DNA from: Mucilaginibacter limnophilus
GTDB lineage: Bacteria; Bacteroidota; Bacteroidia; Sphingobacteriales; Sphingobacteriaceae
DNA length: 64,000 nucleotides
Reading direction: 5' to 3'
NCBI RefSeq assembly: GCF_004005815.1
Contig: NZ_SACK01000013.1
Coordinates: 25,498-89,497 of the forward strand
In this document: piece after piece, positions 34,797 through 44,539 of the stretch
Numbering within the stretch: the stretch's first letter is position 1
How the letters are laid out: every line of letters begins with the position of its first letter
Notes under the pieces: model-generated
The model's input: the letters and a program-made list of their open reading frames with translations, nothing else
Told to the model about the DNA's origin: nothing
Databases searched by the model: none
Position numbers and translations under genes: made by a program

Positions 34797-35209
34797 CTAA
34801 GATTCCTGTGCAGGCAGTTGTGACGCATCCAGATACGCGATCTTCCCTTGGTGACCATCAAGATCGGCAAAGCCATGTTGATACATCCAGCCATGATCCT
34901 GCGGCTCGCTGTAAAGGGTTGCATCAAGCGTTTGTGCCTTAGCAATGATTTGCTGAACCTCCTCTCTAGATTCGGCATCAAGCGTAATCAGTACCTCGGT
35001 GGTACTCTTTACATCGCTGACCTGTTTTTTGGTGAACGTCGCAAAATAAGGTTCAGTTAAAAGCATCACGAAAATGCTGTTACTGATGACCATACAACTG
35101 CCTTTCTCATCCGTGAACTGTGGATTGAAATTAAAGCCGAGGCTATTAAAAAATGAGATCGATTTTTCCAGATCTTTTACCGGTAGGTTAATAAATACTT
35201 TTTTGCCAT
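34797..35209 (-). pseudogene. VOC/glyoxalase-family protein, frameshifted at the start codon
   Basis: The frame from the stop at 34797 back to about 35200 encodes a typical two-motif VOC protein (VFINLPVKDLEKSISFFNSL, FNFNPQFTDEKGS, then SNSIFVMLLTEPYF and PQDHGWMYQHGFADLDGHQ). The expected start ATG 35209 (ATGGC then six A) is one base out of frame; a seventh A would give MAKKVFINLPV. No other start exists in frame before Met at 35093, which would delete the first half. It is either a recent lesion or a homopolymer miscall. VOC proteins include glyoxalases, dioxygenases and resistance proteins; no specific role can be given. Confidence 0.75.
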
Positions 35210-35259
35210 AATTTTGAATTTTGTTGTTAATAATAATCCAAAGTACGAGTAGCGATTTT

Positions 35260-35442
35260 TGCCAGCATCATTATATAAATAAACAGCAGCGAAATCATTT
35301 TAATACACACTTTCATTTTCAACTACAAACTATAAATATTTTATAGAAGGCACTATTGAAGTTTCCCGTCCTCTATCTGTTTTATAATATTAGCCAGCGC
35401 CATAAAGTTATTAGGTGAGCTCACCGGCTTTTGTTTCCATTT
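35260..35442. repeat. Composite partial duplication of the 27.9-28.6 kb region
   Basis: 35260-35418 repeats about 27857-28014 (the start of the MG2/plug gene, its spacer and the end of the thioredoxin-like gene) with few changes and small indels. It then jumps, at 35419, to a 24-base stretch identical to 28608-28632 inside the propeller gene. The copy encodes nothing. It looks like the residue of a duplication followed by an internal deletion, or of recombination with a second copy of the cluster. Confidence 0.85.
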
Positions 35443-35548
35443 TTACAGATCACTGTACAACTAAGGCGGATCTCATAGAAACTGGCAAACCATAATTGGA
35501 GGCAGGAACTGATATACCCCTGCTTCTCGTATAATTAATATGCTGCTA

Positions 35549-37789
35549 TTACAACCTTTTATCGCTTACAACAGATAACCCTACATCGATGAATTGCCCA
35601 CTGGTTTTGTTTATGCAATGCACCGCAATGGTGTTCTTGCCTTTTTTCAGTGTTGCTTTGGCTTGCGGTAGTATCTTTACGTTCTCGTAATCTGAGGTCC
35701 AGCCCTCCAGTTTAGCGGCAAGCACGCCATTAATGTACACTTCACAATCCTCATCATGATGAATACGCAGCATCAGCTTATCAAGCTTAGCACCCGAGAG
35801 GCTACCCATGTTAAAGTTCTGCCGCGCCCATATTTCTCCGGTATTCCAGTTGGTGCCAATCCGTGCACCCGGTGTTTCAGGGGTGCCAAATCCACCCAAG
35901 CCGCTATGCCATGCAGAGGCATCGAAGCTTTTGACATTCCAGTTTGCGGCTGGTGTGCTGAAAGTATAGTGCCATCTTTTTGCCGCAGTTTCGGCAGTGG
36001 TCAACACAGGGTACGTATATTCGCTCACATCCTGGTATATCGCCTTAAGATTCGATTGGCGTAATTTTGCAGGATCAGCTTTCATCACGCGGTCATAGGT
36101 CATCAGGCCGTTCAGTTCTATCTCCACGTCGGTTATTTCGGTATATACCGCGGCACTTAAGCCTTTGTTACTTCTGAAATTAGCCAGCATGGTTGCAAAC
36201 TTATCATACAGCTCAAGGTAATCCTTTTCATTTTTCATAGTGATGTATTGAGTAAGGTCCTTGCTGTTCCACACCTTATCGAACGGCTGAAAGCCAATAC
36301 CACCGAACTCACCGCAAACACTAGCCTGCGACTTACTTTCGGGTACTGCAGGTGGCGGGTAAGGGTGAATATCAGACAGATCGCCCAGGAAGTCATGAGT
36401 TGTACCGCTACACTCATTCACAATGCGCGAGCCATCCAAGCCCCTTACCAGGGCAACATATTTTTTTGAGTCGTGCAAGCCCTGGTTCTCGTTAAAAATA
36501 TCCCAAGTAACAATACAAGGCGAATTGTAGTGTGTCTCTATCATGCGCACCAACTCGTTACTGAAAGCTTCTTTTTCAACAGGCGGTGTATTAAATGTAT
36601 ACGAGTTAGACGAAGGCATATCCTGCCATACCAAAAGCCCGATCTTATCAGCATAATAATACCAACGTTGCGGCTCAACTTTTATATGTTTGCGCACCAT
36701 GTTAAAACCCAGCTTTTTGATCATATCCAGATCATAACGAAGGGCGGCATCTGTAGGGGCAGTGTAAAGCCCATCGGGCCAGAAGCCCTGGTCTAAAGGA
36801 CCGTAATGGAACAGCGGTTTGTTATTTAAATATAAGCGGTAGTACTTTCCATCAAAAGCAATATTGCTTTTGCGCATACCGAAATAGGTTTTCACCTGGT
36901 CAACAACTTTTCCGTCGGCGTCTTTTAACGTAACGGTCATGTCATACAAAAAAGGGCTATCAGGCGACCAAAGTTTTTGGTTGCTGATTTTGATAGCAGA
37001 CGGAGCCAGCACGTTGCCAGTTGAAGTTGCTATTATTGTATTGCCATCTTTTACCTGCGCAGTGTAGGTAAGATTGTTAGCAGTGCCGGCGTTTACTGAA
37101 AGATTAAGTATAGATTTATCAATATCCGGCGTCATTTTCAGGCTTTCAATGTGCTGCTCTGCTACAGGTTCAAGCCATACGGTTTGCCAGATGCCTGTTA
37201 CTGAGGTGTACATAATGCCTGCCGGGTTAAGCGTTTGCTTACCGCGCGGAAAGCCGCCTCCATCAGTGGGGTCCCACACTTTTACTGTAATGGTTTGTTC
37301 GCCCTTGGTAAGCAGGTTTGTAACATCCAAGGTGAAAGAGTCATAACCGCCCTGGTGTTTACCGGCAGATTTATCGTTGATGAAAACTTCGCACTGATAA
37401 TCAACGGCACCAAAGTGAAGCAGGACGTGCTGGTTTTTCCACTCAGACGGAATGTTGAATGTTCGGCGGTACCACAAACGCTCGTGATGCTCCATCACGC
37501 CCGAAAGTGCCGATTCTACGGCAAAAGGCACTAGTATCGTTTGGTCTAATTTGCCCTTTGGGTAACGTTCGTTCTCCCAGGTGCCTGGTTTATATTGCCA
37601 CAGGCCGTTCAGATTTAGCCACTTTTCCCGTACCAATTGCGGTCGTGGATATTCGGGCAAAACGTTGTCGGCCTTTAAATCTTTGGCAAATTTGGTCATC
37701 AAAGGCGCTTGCCTGGGCTTCCAATCCTGTGAAAGCGCGGTGTGAGCACAAACCGTAAAAGTTAAAAAGGATAGGATGATTTTATACAT
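35549..37789 (-). CDS. GH2 family glycoside hydrolase (beta-galactosidase/glucuronidase type)
   Basis: 746 residues with signal peptide (residues 1-20, ending TALSQ). The sugar-binding jelly roll (KWLNLNGLWQYKPG, HVLLHFGAVDYQCEVFINDK), an Ig-like sandwich and a TIM barrel follow. The acid/base Glu lies in WDIFNENQG and the nucleophile Glu in CGEFGGIG. A second galactose-binding-like domain is appended at the C terminus (LMLRIHHDEDCEVYINGVL). GH2 covers beta-galactosidase, mannosidase and glucuronidase activities; the specificity cannot be read here. It is transcribed alone, about 430 bases downstream of the T9SS-secreted protein gene on the same strand. Confidence 0.93.
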   Translation of the reverse strand: MYKIILSFLTFTVCAHTALSQDWKPRQAPLMTKFAKDLKADNVLPEYPRPQLVREKWLNLNGLWQYKPGTWENERYPKGKLDQTILVPFAVESALSGVMEHHERLWYRRTFNIPSEWKNQHVLLHFGAVDYQCEVFINDKSAGKHQGGYDSFTLDVTNLLTKGEQTITVKVWDPTDGGGFPRGKQTLNPAGIMYTSVTGIWQTVWLEPVAEQHIESLKMTPDIDKSILNLSVNAGTANNLTYTAQVKDGNTIIATSTGNVLAPSAIKISNQKLWSPDSPFLYDMTVTLKDADGKVVDQVKTYFGMRKSNIAFDGKYYRLYLNNKPLFHYGPLDQGFWPDGLYTAPTDAALRYDLDMIKKLGFNMVRKHIKVEPQRWYYYADKIGLLVWQDMPSSNSYTFNTPPVEKEAFSNELVRMIETHYNSPCIVTWDIFNENQGLHDSKKYVALVRGLDGSRIVNECSGTTHDFLGDLSDIHPYPPPAVPESKSQASVCGEFGGIGFQPFDKVWNSKDLTQYITMKNEKDYLELYDKFATMLANFRSNKGLSAAVYTEITDVEIELNGLMTYDRVMKADPAKLRQSNLKAIYQDVSEYTYPVLTTAETAAKRWHYTFSTPAANWNVKSFDASAWHSGLGGFGTPETPGARIGTNWNTGEIWARQNFNMGSLSGAKLDKLMLRIHHDEDCEVYINGVLAAKLEGWTSDYENVKILPQAKATLKKGKNTIAVHCINKTSGQFIDVGLSVVSDKRL

Positions 37790-38221
37790 ATATAAGATTA
37801 GTGTTTGGTTGCCAAAATATGGAAATATGTAATAAGGGTTATCGTGACAATTAATTTGTGAAATTCTTTAATTAAATAGGCGGTGAGTATGCTAAACTTG
37901 TTACAAGTTTCACAATTACAGACTTGGTTAGCATCTAACCATGAATAGACATATAAACGAAAATAAATCAATCTACGCCACTCTTACATCTCGGGCAGTT
38001 TTAAGAAAATCGTCATTACGAAAGTGCCAAAGATGCTTGAAAAATGTATGGTTGCTTCATTAAGCATTTTTGTTTTTAAGTAATTCTATTTTCTCACGCT
38101 CATTGGCAAGAAGTTCTTAGTACAAACTTTTGTAAGCATGAATTAATGCAGTATTCTAATTCTTTTTGTATCTAATGCTATCATCTGTAGTAAAGGCCAG
38201 TTAGATGCCCGGCAAAATATA
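37790..38221. other. Intergenic region upstream of GH2
   Basis: About 430 bases without a gene or a strong palindrome. On the minus strand an imperfect TATTTTGG box precedes the GH2 start. A TTAATTTGTGAAA stretch (about 37850) also occurs near 15058, upstream of the 71-residue membrane protein. I see nothing else. Confidence 0.3.
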
Positions 38222-40822
38222 TTATTGAACGAACACCTTACCAGATTTCGCCAACTTTTCACCCCAAATGTTTAGGACATAGGTGCCTGAAATAGGTGAA
38301 TGGTGCAATGTATACCGCCCTTCGGCATTTACATAAAGGATTTCTCGGCTCACGGTTTTGCCATACAATGTTGTCAGTGTTGCTGTTAAAGTTCTGCCCT
38401 TATAACCGGTAAGCTTGAAACATATGGATGTTGTTGCGGGATTGGGATATATATTAAAGGCTGAGGCATTTTCTTGTAAAGTATTGATATTACTTATTTC
38501 CACCCAAATATTTTTTGAGCTTCTTAGTTTACCATTATCGTAATACTGCACTGCATAGTAGTTTCTGCCTTCCACAGGGTTGTCATCATAACTTAAATAG
38601 GGGGTGGGAGTAAATTTGGTGCCAGCTCCAGGTACGCTCATTAGCGCATTCCAGTTGATGCCGTCAGTACTGCGAATAACACGTATGCTATCATTGAACC
38701 GTTCTTCAGCTGTAACCAGCGTAAGTTTCACCCGCTTACCGTCTATTACCGCTCCTCCGCTTTCAAGCACTACATGGGGTACTACCGTGTACTTCAAAAT
38801 CTGCGATGTTACTGTTTTTGATGTGCCGTCCACCAGCTTAAGACGGTAATAGTGCTCACCAATAGCCGGGGTAGGCACAGTTATACTAAATGATGATGTC
38901 GGGTTAGCTGCTGTGTTACCCGGTACAGTACCGGCTTTTTCCCAAGTACTACCATCGGTACTATGTTCAATATCAATTTGGTTATGCACGTTAAAAGCAG
39001 TTGTCCACTCAACTTTCGTGGTTTTACCGGTATTGGTGATGGAAAAGCTCAGGACAGCATCCGTCGGAATTGCAGCAGCACGATAAAGCGATACTGTTTT
39101 TTCAAACTCGGCAGTATTGTACATGCTTCCGCAATCGGGATTATTGGCCACAAGTTTTTTCCAGTCGGCAACGCTTTGATCATAACCGGCGATATCAATC
39201 CCCATTTGTTTCTGATCAACCGGCGGCCCTCCCTTGGTTGCTGCGTAGCCGCGAACCATTACGCTCCAGCCATACATAAATGTCTGGTATTTCAACCTTC
39301 CGTACGTGCATGACACTTGTACAAAGTGTGTAAGTTTCGGATCTTTAAAATGCAATTCTTTTGATAGCGCCTCAATACGTTTCCATAATAAGAATGCTTC
39401 AACTTTCTCCTTAATATAAGCTTCGGTAGTTCCCCTCTTGGCCCATTTATCAACCTGGCCGCCTAACCAGCTAAGCCCGGTAGCCGTGCCTGAGAAATCC
39501 TGGTCCCTTGTCCATGCAACAGACGCGGTACCAAGCATACTCCATTGGCCTTTAATAACACCCGTGTCAGACATCAGGGCTATCTGATGAAGCTTTTCAA
39601 CTTCGTTGGCAGGAAGCCCTTTTAAAATAGCGAAGTCTTTGAATATATCTGCTTCAGCACGAGCCGGGTTATGTGCCCAATGTGATACCACATAAGCGTT
39701 CATATCCGCCCAAAACTCGTTTGGCAAACGCGGACCACCCCAGCCACCACCGCGCGACCACGTCCATACACCTGCAAGTAAAGGCCCTTTCTTCAATTCA
39801 TTCAGGCTATTTAACTTAGGTAGGTCAGGCTTGTTAAGTTCCGGGAAACCATCAAGAACGCCTTTTGCTATATAGTTAGGATGCGTAGCTTTACCTTCAT
39901 ATTCGCGCTGGCACTGCACCTCAACAAATTGTTTATGCTTGCCAATACCCAAACAAGGGTTAAAATATACGCCGTAGTCGTTAGATTGCGGTATAAAATA
40001 CTGACTGAAATTATTAAGGTTCAGTTTCGGATCGGTTATGCCCATCCGCCAAAAATCAACATTGGTGTGCTTAATCGAGAAGAACAGGTTAGGATGCGGG
40101 TCAACCTGGTTAGTAACCTGCAGATATATAGATGGCTTGGAATGAAATCTTCCATCGTCCCAGGTACGGTATATAACTTTTTTATCACGTTTAACACACA
40201 CCTCGTCTCGCAGTATATTCACCAGTATTGCATGGTTATCAAATTTATTGTCGTAAGCGGGGTTGTTCCCTTTATGATAAGGTGCATTCTGTGTATAGAT
40301 TTCACCCGTGCGGATCACTAGGCCATCAACCTGCGGATACTTTTTAAATATTTCGCCCAGCATGTACCTGAATAATTTTTTAGTGGCCGGTTTAGTAATG
40401 TCGATACGGTAGTTGCCGCCGTTATCTTTTGAGGCAATACTGTCGCGATATTTATTAAACAAATCTGTAGGCAACACCAGCATATCCATTGCGCAATAAA
40501 CCTTAATACCTGCTGCTTTGGCTTCGTTATACATAGCCTGCAATGATTTGTCCTTATCATCAACCCATTTGCGTTTTACAGAGCCAACGGGGAATATGGT
40601 TGGATCAAAAGTTTCCCAGGTAAGCCCCACCTGCGGCGCATCGGTCAGGAAAAAAGTTTTTGCATCATATCCGTACGATTTGAGAAAGTTAGGATCTAAA
40701 AATTTCGTACGGGTGAGTGTATCTCCGGGGTTATGGTGTACCATATCCATTGTAAAATATTGGGCATCGGCCCCAATACATACAAAGGCAAATAAAGCGG
40801 TTAATAAAAATTTCTTAAACAT
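38222..40822 (-). CDS. T9SS-secreted protein with glycosidase-like barrel, unassigned
   Basis: 866 residues. The signal peptide (MFKKFLLTALFAFVCIGADA) is followed by a TIM-barrel-like region (about 30-560: GLTWETFDPTIFPVG, AAGIKVYCAMDMLVLP, QVDGLVIRTGEIY, GPLLAGVWTWSRGG), two fibronectin-like domains (about 590-775) and a type IX sorting domain (NIYPNPATTSICFKL, ending GKVFVQ). It should be carried across the outer membrane by T9SS and attached to or released from the surface. The barrel looks like a polysaccharide-acting enzyme, but I cannot place it in a GH family. It lies upstream of a GH2 gene on the same strand. Confidence 0.75.
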   Translation of the reverse strand: MFKKFLLTALFAFVCIGADAQYFTMDMVHHNPGDTLTRTKFLDPNFLKSYGYDAKTFFLTDAPQVGLTWETFDPTIFPVGSVKRKWVDDKDKSLQAMYNEAKAAGIKVYCAMDMLVLPTDLFNKYRDSIASKDNGGNYRIDITKPATKKLFRYMLGEIFKKYPQVDGLVIRTGEIYTQNAPYHKGNNPAYDNKFDNHAILVNILRDEVCVKRDKKVIYRTWDDGRFHSKPSIYLQVTNQVDPHPNLFFSIKHTNVDFWRMGITDPKLNLNNFSQYFIPQSNDYGVYFNPCLGIGKHKQFVEVQCQREYEGKATHPNYIAKGVLDGFPELNKPDLPKLNSLNELKKGPLLAGVWTWSRGGGWGGPRLPNEFWADMNAYVVSHWAHNPARAEADIFKDFAILKGLPANEVEKLHQIALMSDTGVIKGQWSMLGTASVAWTRDQDFSGTATGLSWLGGQVDKWAKRGTTEAYIKEKVEAFLLWKRIEALSKELHFKDPKLTHFVQVSCTYGRLKYQTFMYGWSVMVRGYAATKGGPPVDQKQMGIDIAGYDQSVADWKKLVANNPDCGSMYNTAEFEKTVSLYRAAAIPTDAVLSFSITNTGKTTKVEWTTAFNVHNQIDIEHSTDGSTWEKAGTVPGNTAANPTSSFSITVPTPAIGEHYYRLKLVDGTSKTVTSQILKYTVVPHVVLESGGAVIDGKRVKLTLVTAEERFNDSIRVIRSTDGINWNALMSVPGAGTKFTPTPYLSYDDNPVEGRNYYAVQYYDNGKLRSSKNIWVEISNINTLQENASAFNIYPNPATTSICFKLTGYKGRTLTATLTTLYGKTVSREILYVNAEGRYTLHHSPISGTYVLNIWGEKLAKSGKVFVQ

Positions 40823-41404
40823 ATATTAATAAAATTATAGGTTACTCATTGTGAAAGTATTTTTATACATAAAGTTAAAAGATCACCATATGCTTCTTTT
40901 TATAATTAGAATAGCCAATATTATCTCATACTCAAAGTTCAGTCACCGTTCCACGCCTCAACTTCCTACGTGCCATCTATTTTGCTGAGCTAAATGTTGA
41001 TTCTATTAAACCATCCCAATCTATTTTAGATATTGTTCCTCCTCAAATAAAACAATAACTAGCGGCTGAGAGGGAAACTAATGATCTCATTCTCGATACT
41101 AAAATTATTATAACGTACTATATGTCTAATATCTTGTGTTCTCCATCAATAGTAAAAAATCAAATACCACTGATGAATGATAAATAATAACCATAGTGGG
41201 CAACAACCGCTTATTTCTGTTATATGACTTAGAGTACCTGGCATTCCTTTTCTAAAAGAATTGGAATATTTTCCACTAGGCTCCTTGGGTTGACGGGTAA
41301 AATGGATAGAGCGAAGAGAGTAAGTCAGCTGTATATAAAAATAAGAATGCTGATTCTTATAAATCATTCGAAATAGCTCATAAATATTTTGCCAATAACA
41401 AAAT
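40823..41404. other. AT-rich spacer, no gene supported
   Basis: About 580 bases. A 73-codon minus-strand ORF (41146-41367) has low complexity, no family pattern and no start signal, and is not called. No repeats or RNA structures stand out apart from the terminator that follows. Confidence 0.4.
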
Positions 41405-41435
41405 AAAAGCCTCTACTATAATAGTAGAGGCTTTT
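41405..41435. terminator. Intrinsic terminator after the sensor fragment
   Basis: A near-perfect 31-base palindrome (AAAAGCCTCTACTA and its complement TAGTAGAGGCTTTT) with T runs on both sides. It lies 34 bases past the stop of the truncated sensor gene at 41470. Confidence 0.8.
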
Positions 41436-41469
41436 ACTCTAGTTTGAGTATTAATAATATAAATATACT

Positions 41470-41802
41470 TCACGCATCATAATGCCATAAACCGTTATGA
41501 GTACCTGCCCAAATTGTACCATTTTTATCTTGATGAAGGCTGCTAATGAAATTATTTCCGATAGAAAACTCGCTATGCTGAGAGCCGAAGTTTTTGAAGC
41601 TTTTGCCGTCGAACCGGCTGAGACCATCTTCTGTTCCAAACCAAATAAATCCATTCTTGTCCTGGATCATGCAATTCACAGAATTGTATGATAATCCGTC
41701 ATCAGATTGGTAATGTCTAAATAAATATTTCTGTGAATACGCTGACAGTACTAATACTAAATTACAGCAGAAAAAGGACAATAATGACCTGAAGTACTTC
41801 AT
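41470..41802 (-). pseudogene. N-terminal fragment of a hybrid two-component sensor (HTCS)
   Basis: About 110 residues from ATG 41802. A signal peptide (MKYFRSLLSFFCCNLVLVL, ending SAYSQ) and the first two regulator-propeller repeats (GLSYNSVNCMIQDKNGFIWF, GLSRFDGKSF; ISSLHQDKNGTIWAGTHNGL) are followed at once by a stop. Full HTCS proteins are about 1300-1400 residues, with a periplasmic two-propeller sensor, kinase, receiver and AraC output. This fragment is closed by its own terminator, so it could still be transcribed. Nearby carbohydrate enzymes suggest the lost regulator once controlled them. Confidence 0.8.
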
Positions 41803-42233
41803 TGGTAAGACAATGGTACTATCACTATTAAAAATGCGTAGGTACAAAGTGGCGGTTAGCTTTAACTAACTGTTGTTAGTTTGTTGCAAAATTATTTAAA
41901 TTTAATGATTAAACAAATCACATAAACATTTAATATAAACAAACTTTTACAATAGCTGCAATCACCAATTTGTCTCAGTTTACAAGTTACGGAGCAGGCC
42001 GTTTCAATACCAATTCAATACCAATTTAAGAGCCTTTATGTAAACTATGTAAATAGTAATAATACACCCACGCGAAACATGAACAACTTGTCAAATTTTT
42101 TAGCCACAATGAACAGTGGGACAACCCCGATCGGATTATCGTTGATGTATAAATCATCGTCTAATACCCCTTGGACTTTGGTCAGCAGAGATGCAGCAGG
42201 CAATATTACTTACAAACCATGTCACTAAATACA
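41803..42233. other. Intergenic, no features
   Basis: About 430 AT-rich bases between the divergent sensor fragment and the decayed secreted-protein gene. There is no ORF or palindrome of note. A CACGCGAAACATG tract near 42070 and a TTTGGTC near 42180 have no interpretable context. Confidence 0.3.
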
Positions 42234-42745
42234 ATGAAAAAACAGTCATTATTTGCTTGGCATTATTTCAATTTGCCTTTGCTAAAACAGCAAGCGCTCA
42301 ATCTAACGGAATTTTAGATACTGTGAAAAGAGATGTGAGTGCAAAAGGAAATTTGCCAGCAGCAAAATTTTACAAGTTTACAGACCTAAACAATCGGAAA
42401 TTCGTTGGAACTTGGACGTCAAAAAATGTTTCGAAGAGTATAAGGATCCACTTAAAAAATTCGCTCAGTAGTATCGAGAACCACCGCTGAAGCCCTAATT
42501 GGTACGGCAACTGTGCGCATAAATTCTGTGGATAGAAATTATAAAATAATAGGCGGATCAACTGGGGGGAGCAATAATACCCTAATATTATACATTACAG
42601 ACCCTTCACACGAGGACAAGTCGGCAAAATTTTTATTAACCTATAATTCAAACAATACAATAACTAGGTCTTAGGACATTCTGAATGGTTTCCAAATGCT
42701 GAACTTGGGTTGCCAACTTCAATTACTTTGAATAAGCAGCGCTGA
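42234..42745 (+). pseudogene. Decayed small secreted protein (DUF6705-like)
   Basis: The natural start is ATG 42234, but the following run has six A where seven would give MKKTVIICLALFQFAFAKT, a signal peptide. The next frame continues to KFVGTWTSKNVSKSIRIHLK, then shifts again near 42460 (stop TAG in one frame). It resumes as ALIGTATVRINSVDRNYKII and, after a TAG near 42671, ends GLPTSITLNKQR before TGA 42745. The FVGTW start of the domain and the closing strand pattern resemble DUF6705 proteins of Bacteroidota, of unknown function. A terminator follows directly, confirming a once complete gene of about 170 codons. Confidence 0.55.
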
Positions 42746-42750
42746 ACAGA

Positions 42751-42786
42751 AAATAAATCGGTAGCAGGATTATCGATTTATTTTTT
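42751..42786 (+). terminator. Intrinsic terminator of the decayed secreted-protein gene
   Basis: AAATAAATCG (42751-42760) pairs with CGATTTATTT (42774-42783), with a 13-base loop and a following T run. It lies five bases after the reconstructed stop. Confidence 0.65.
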
Positions 42787-43118
42787 GTATTTTATCACAA
42801 ATCACGCGTAATCCCTAGTAAGATCCGCCTAATGACCAGGATTGGGGCGAGCAGTGATATTCCTCGTATTTGAATGAATATGACGACAGCTAAGAATACG
42901 CTTGTATGCTGTTAACTTGGTTTGTTGCTCTAGTGATTGAAGTAAAAAAAAATGGAAGATGTTAATCTTTATTTAGACCAACCCCGAAACGACTAACTAG
43001 TCAAAAATTCTTCACTTGACAATTTTTTCGAAAGGCAGCACTTGAATTATTCAAGGTGGCATTCTATGCGCTGTCGAAAATGATCTTAAATTCTTTTTGT
43101 AATTTTTAACAAGTAAAA
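42787..43118. other. Intergenic, no features
   Basis: About 330 bases with no ORF, palindrome or recognised RNA. Confidence 0.3.
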
Positions 43119-43448
43119 ATGAATACATTTTTGTGGGTTACTCAAATATTAATATCCCTATTTTTTATTATGCCAGGTTTAGGAAAGCTAACTGGCAGTA
43201 AGGAGAAGCATATTGCCGACGGGCATTTGCAACCTAATGATAATATATTGCCAATTCGAATACTGGGAGTTTTTGAATTACTCGGATGTTTAGGCATTAT
43301 AGTGCCGTGGTTTACCGGAATTGTTCCGATACTAACGCCAATTACAGCGGTTTGCTTTTGTATAATTATGGCTGCAGGTATGTTAGTTCATTCAAGAAAG
43401 CATGAATACAAGATGCTCCCAATGTTGATTGTGGTTTTTACGTTATAA
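43119..43448 (+). CDS. DoxX-like membrane protein, C-terminal nonsense codon
   Basis: 109 residues with four helices of the DoxX-like family (FFIMPGLGKLTGSKEKH, IRILGVFELLGCLGIIVP, LTPITAVCFCIIMAAGM, MLPMLIVVFTL). The last helix is cut by TAA at 43446. Reading through gives ATVAYFRFIDIL and a second stop, which is just how homologues end, so a T-to-A-type change probably truncated the protein by about a dozen residues. DoxX-like proteins occur with redox and resistance genes and have no firm function. It may still fold. Confidence 0.7.
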   Translation: MNTFLWVTQILISLFFIMPGLGKLTGSKEKHIADGHLQPNDNILPIRILGVFELLGCLGIIVPWFTGIVPILTPITAVCFCIIMAAGMLVHSRKHEYKMLPMLIVVFTL

Positions 43449-43671
43449 GCAACTGTTGCGTATTTTAGGTTTATTGATATTTTGAGTCAATAAATGCGCA
43501 AAAGTAGAATACGTTAAAATATTCTGCCAACATTTCATTATCCGACTGAAGTACAAACTTTGTACTTCAGTCTTTTACACTAATGATAATCTTTATCTTT
43601 TGAGAGGTCCGCTGCTACCGAGTTGACCTAAGTGGGCAGGCGGACAAGCAACCTGGAATTCATAGGTATGT

Positions 43672-44528
43672 TTATTTCTGGCGTTTCAGTAGTCTGAATT
43701 TTTGCGGTGTTATGCCGTTCAGTCTCCGGAACAACCTAATGAAGTATGCATGGTCATTGAATCCGAATAAATAGGCCACCTCTTTAATGTCCATATCGGT
43801 ATAGTAGAGTGCCCTCTTTGAGCGAATGGAGAACTCCTGGTGTATCCAATACGTTACGGATGAGCCGGTGATTTTTTTTACCACATCATTTAGATAACCG
43901 GTAGTAACATTCAAAGCTGCTGCATAATCAGATGGTCTTTTAAAAAGTGATCGATCATCCGACAGCAAGATCCTGAACTTCCTGGCAAGTTCCGCTGATT
44001 TTTCAATTTATCATCAGTGATCTCTAAAAGTTTACACGCCCTTGCGCTCATACCCAGGAATGATTGTACCAGCGGATGAAGTACAGCAATTTGAAAATCA
44101 TCATCCTTGCTATATAACACTTCCTGCTCTAAAATCAGTAGCAGCTGATCCATTTGGCAGTAGCTGGAATCATTTATAACACAGGGCGTTTGCAGGTTAA
44201 GGCGGTACTCAAATAATTCCCTTAAATTTTTAGGAATAATGGATGGATCAATGGCAATAAACCAGCCCTCCGGCTGGTCTGCTGCTATCTTGGTGTGTAC
44301 CTGTGAGGGTAAAATATAAAACAGGTGGTTTGGCCAGATGTCGATCGCTGTAAAATCGACTTCAAGCTTCCCGTGTCCTGCTTTTAATAGGAAAAAAATA
44401 TAATGGTCGTCCCGGTGAATAGTATGGATTGCATTATCAATGGAACGGTTGTAGCTGTTTGTAAAACGCTTAATCTGTACCCCTAAGGTGGTCTTTTCGT
44501 GTAACCGGTCTATCGGGATGTTCTTCAT
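43672..44528 (-). pseudogene. AraC-family regulator split by a frameshift
   Basis: The upstream part (from ATG 44528, MKNIPIDRLHEKTTLG) is a cupin-like sensor domain with HRDDHYIFFLLKAGHG. The downstream part is the two-helix AraC DNA-binding domain (FKRPSDYAAALNVTTGYLN, IKEVAYLFGFNDHAYFIRLF). They are joined if one A is added to the run of five at 43999-44003 (KLKKSAELARKFRILLSDD), so a single deletion separates them. An intact regulator would be about 285 residues. It starts 12 bases after the amidohydrolase stop on the same strand, and so belongs to that operon and probably regulates it. Confidence 0.8.
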
Positions 44529-44539
44529 AACCAAATACA

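Noticed and set aside
41146..41367. 73-codon minus-strand ORF
   Set aside because: Low-complexity, no recognisable domain, no start context, in AT-rich spacer DNA.
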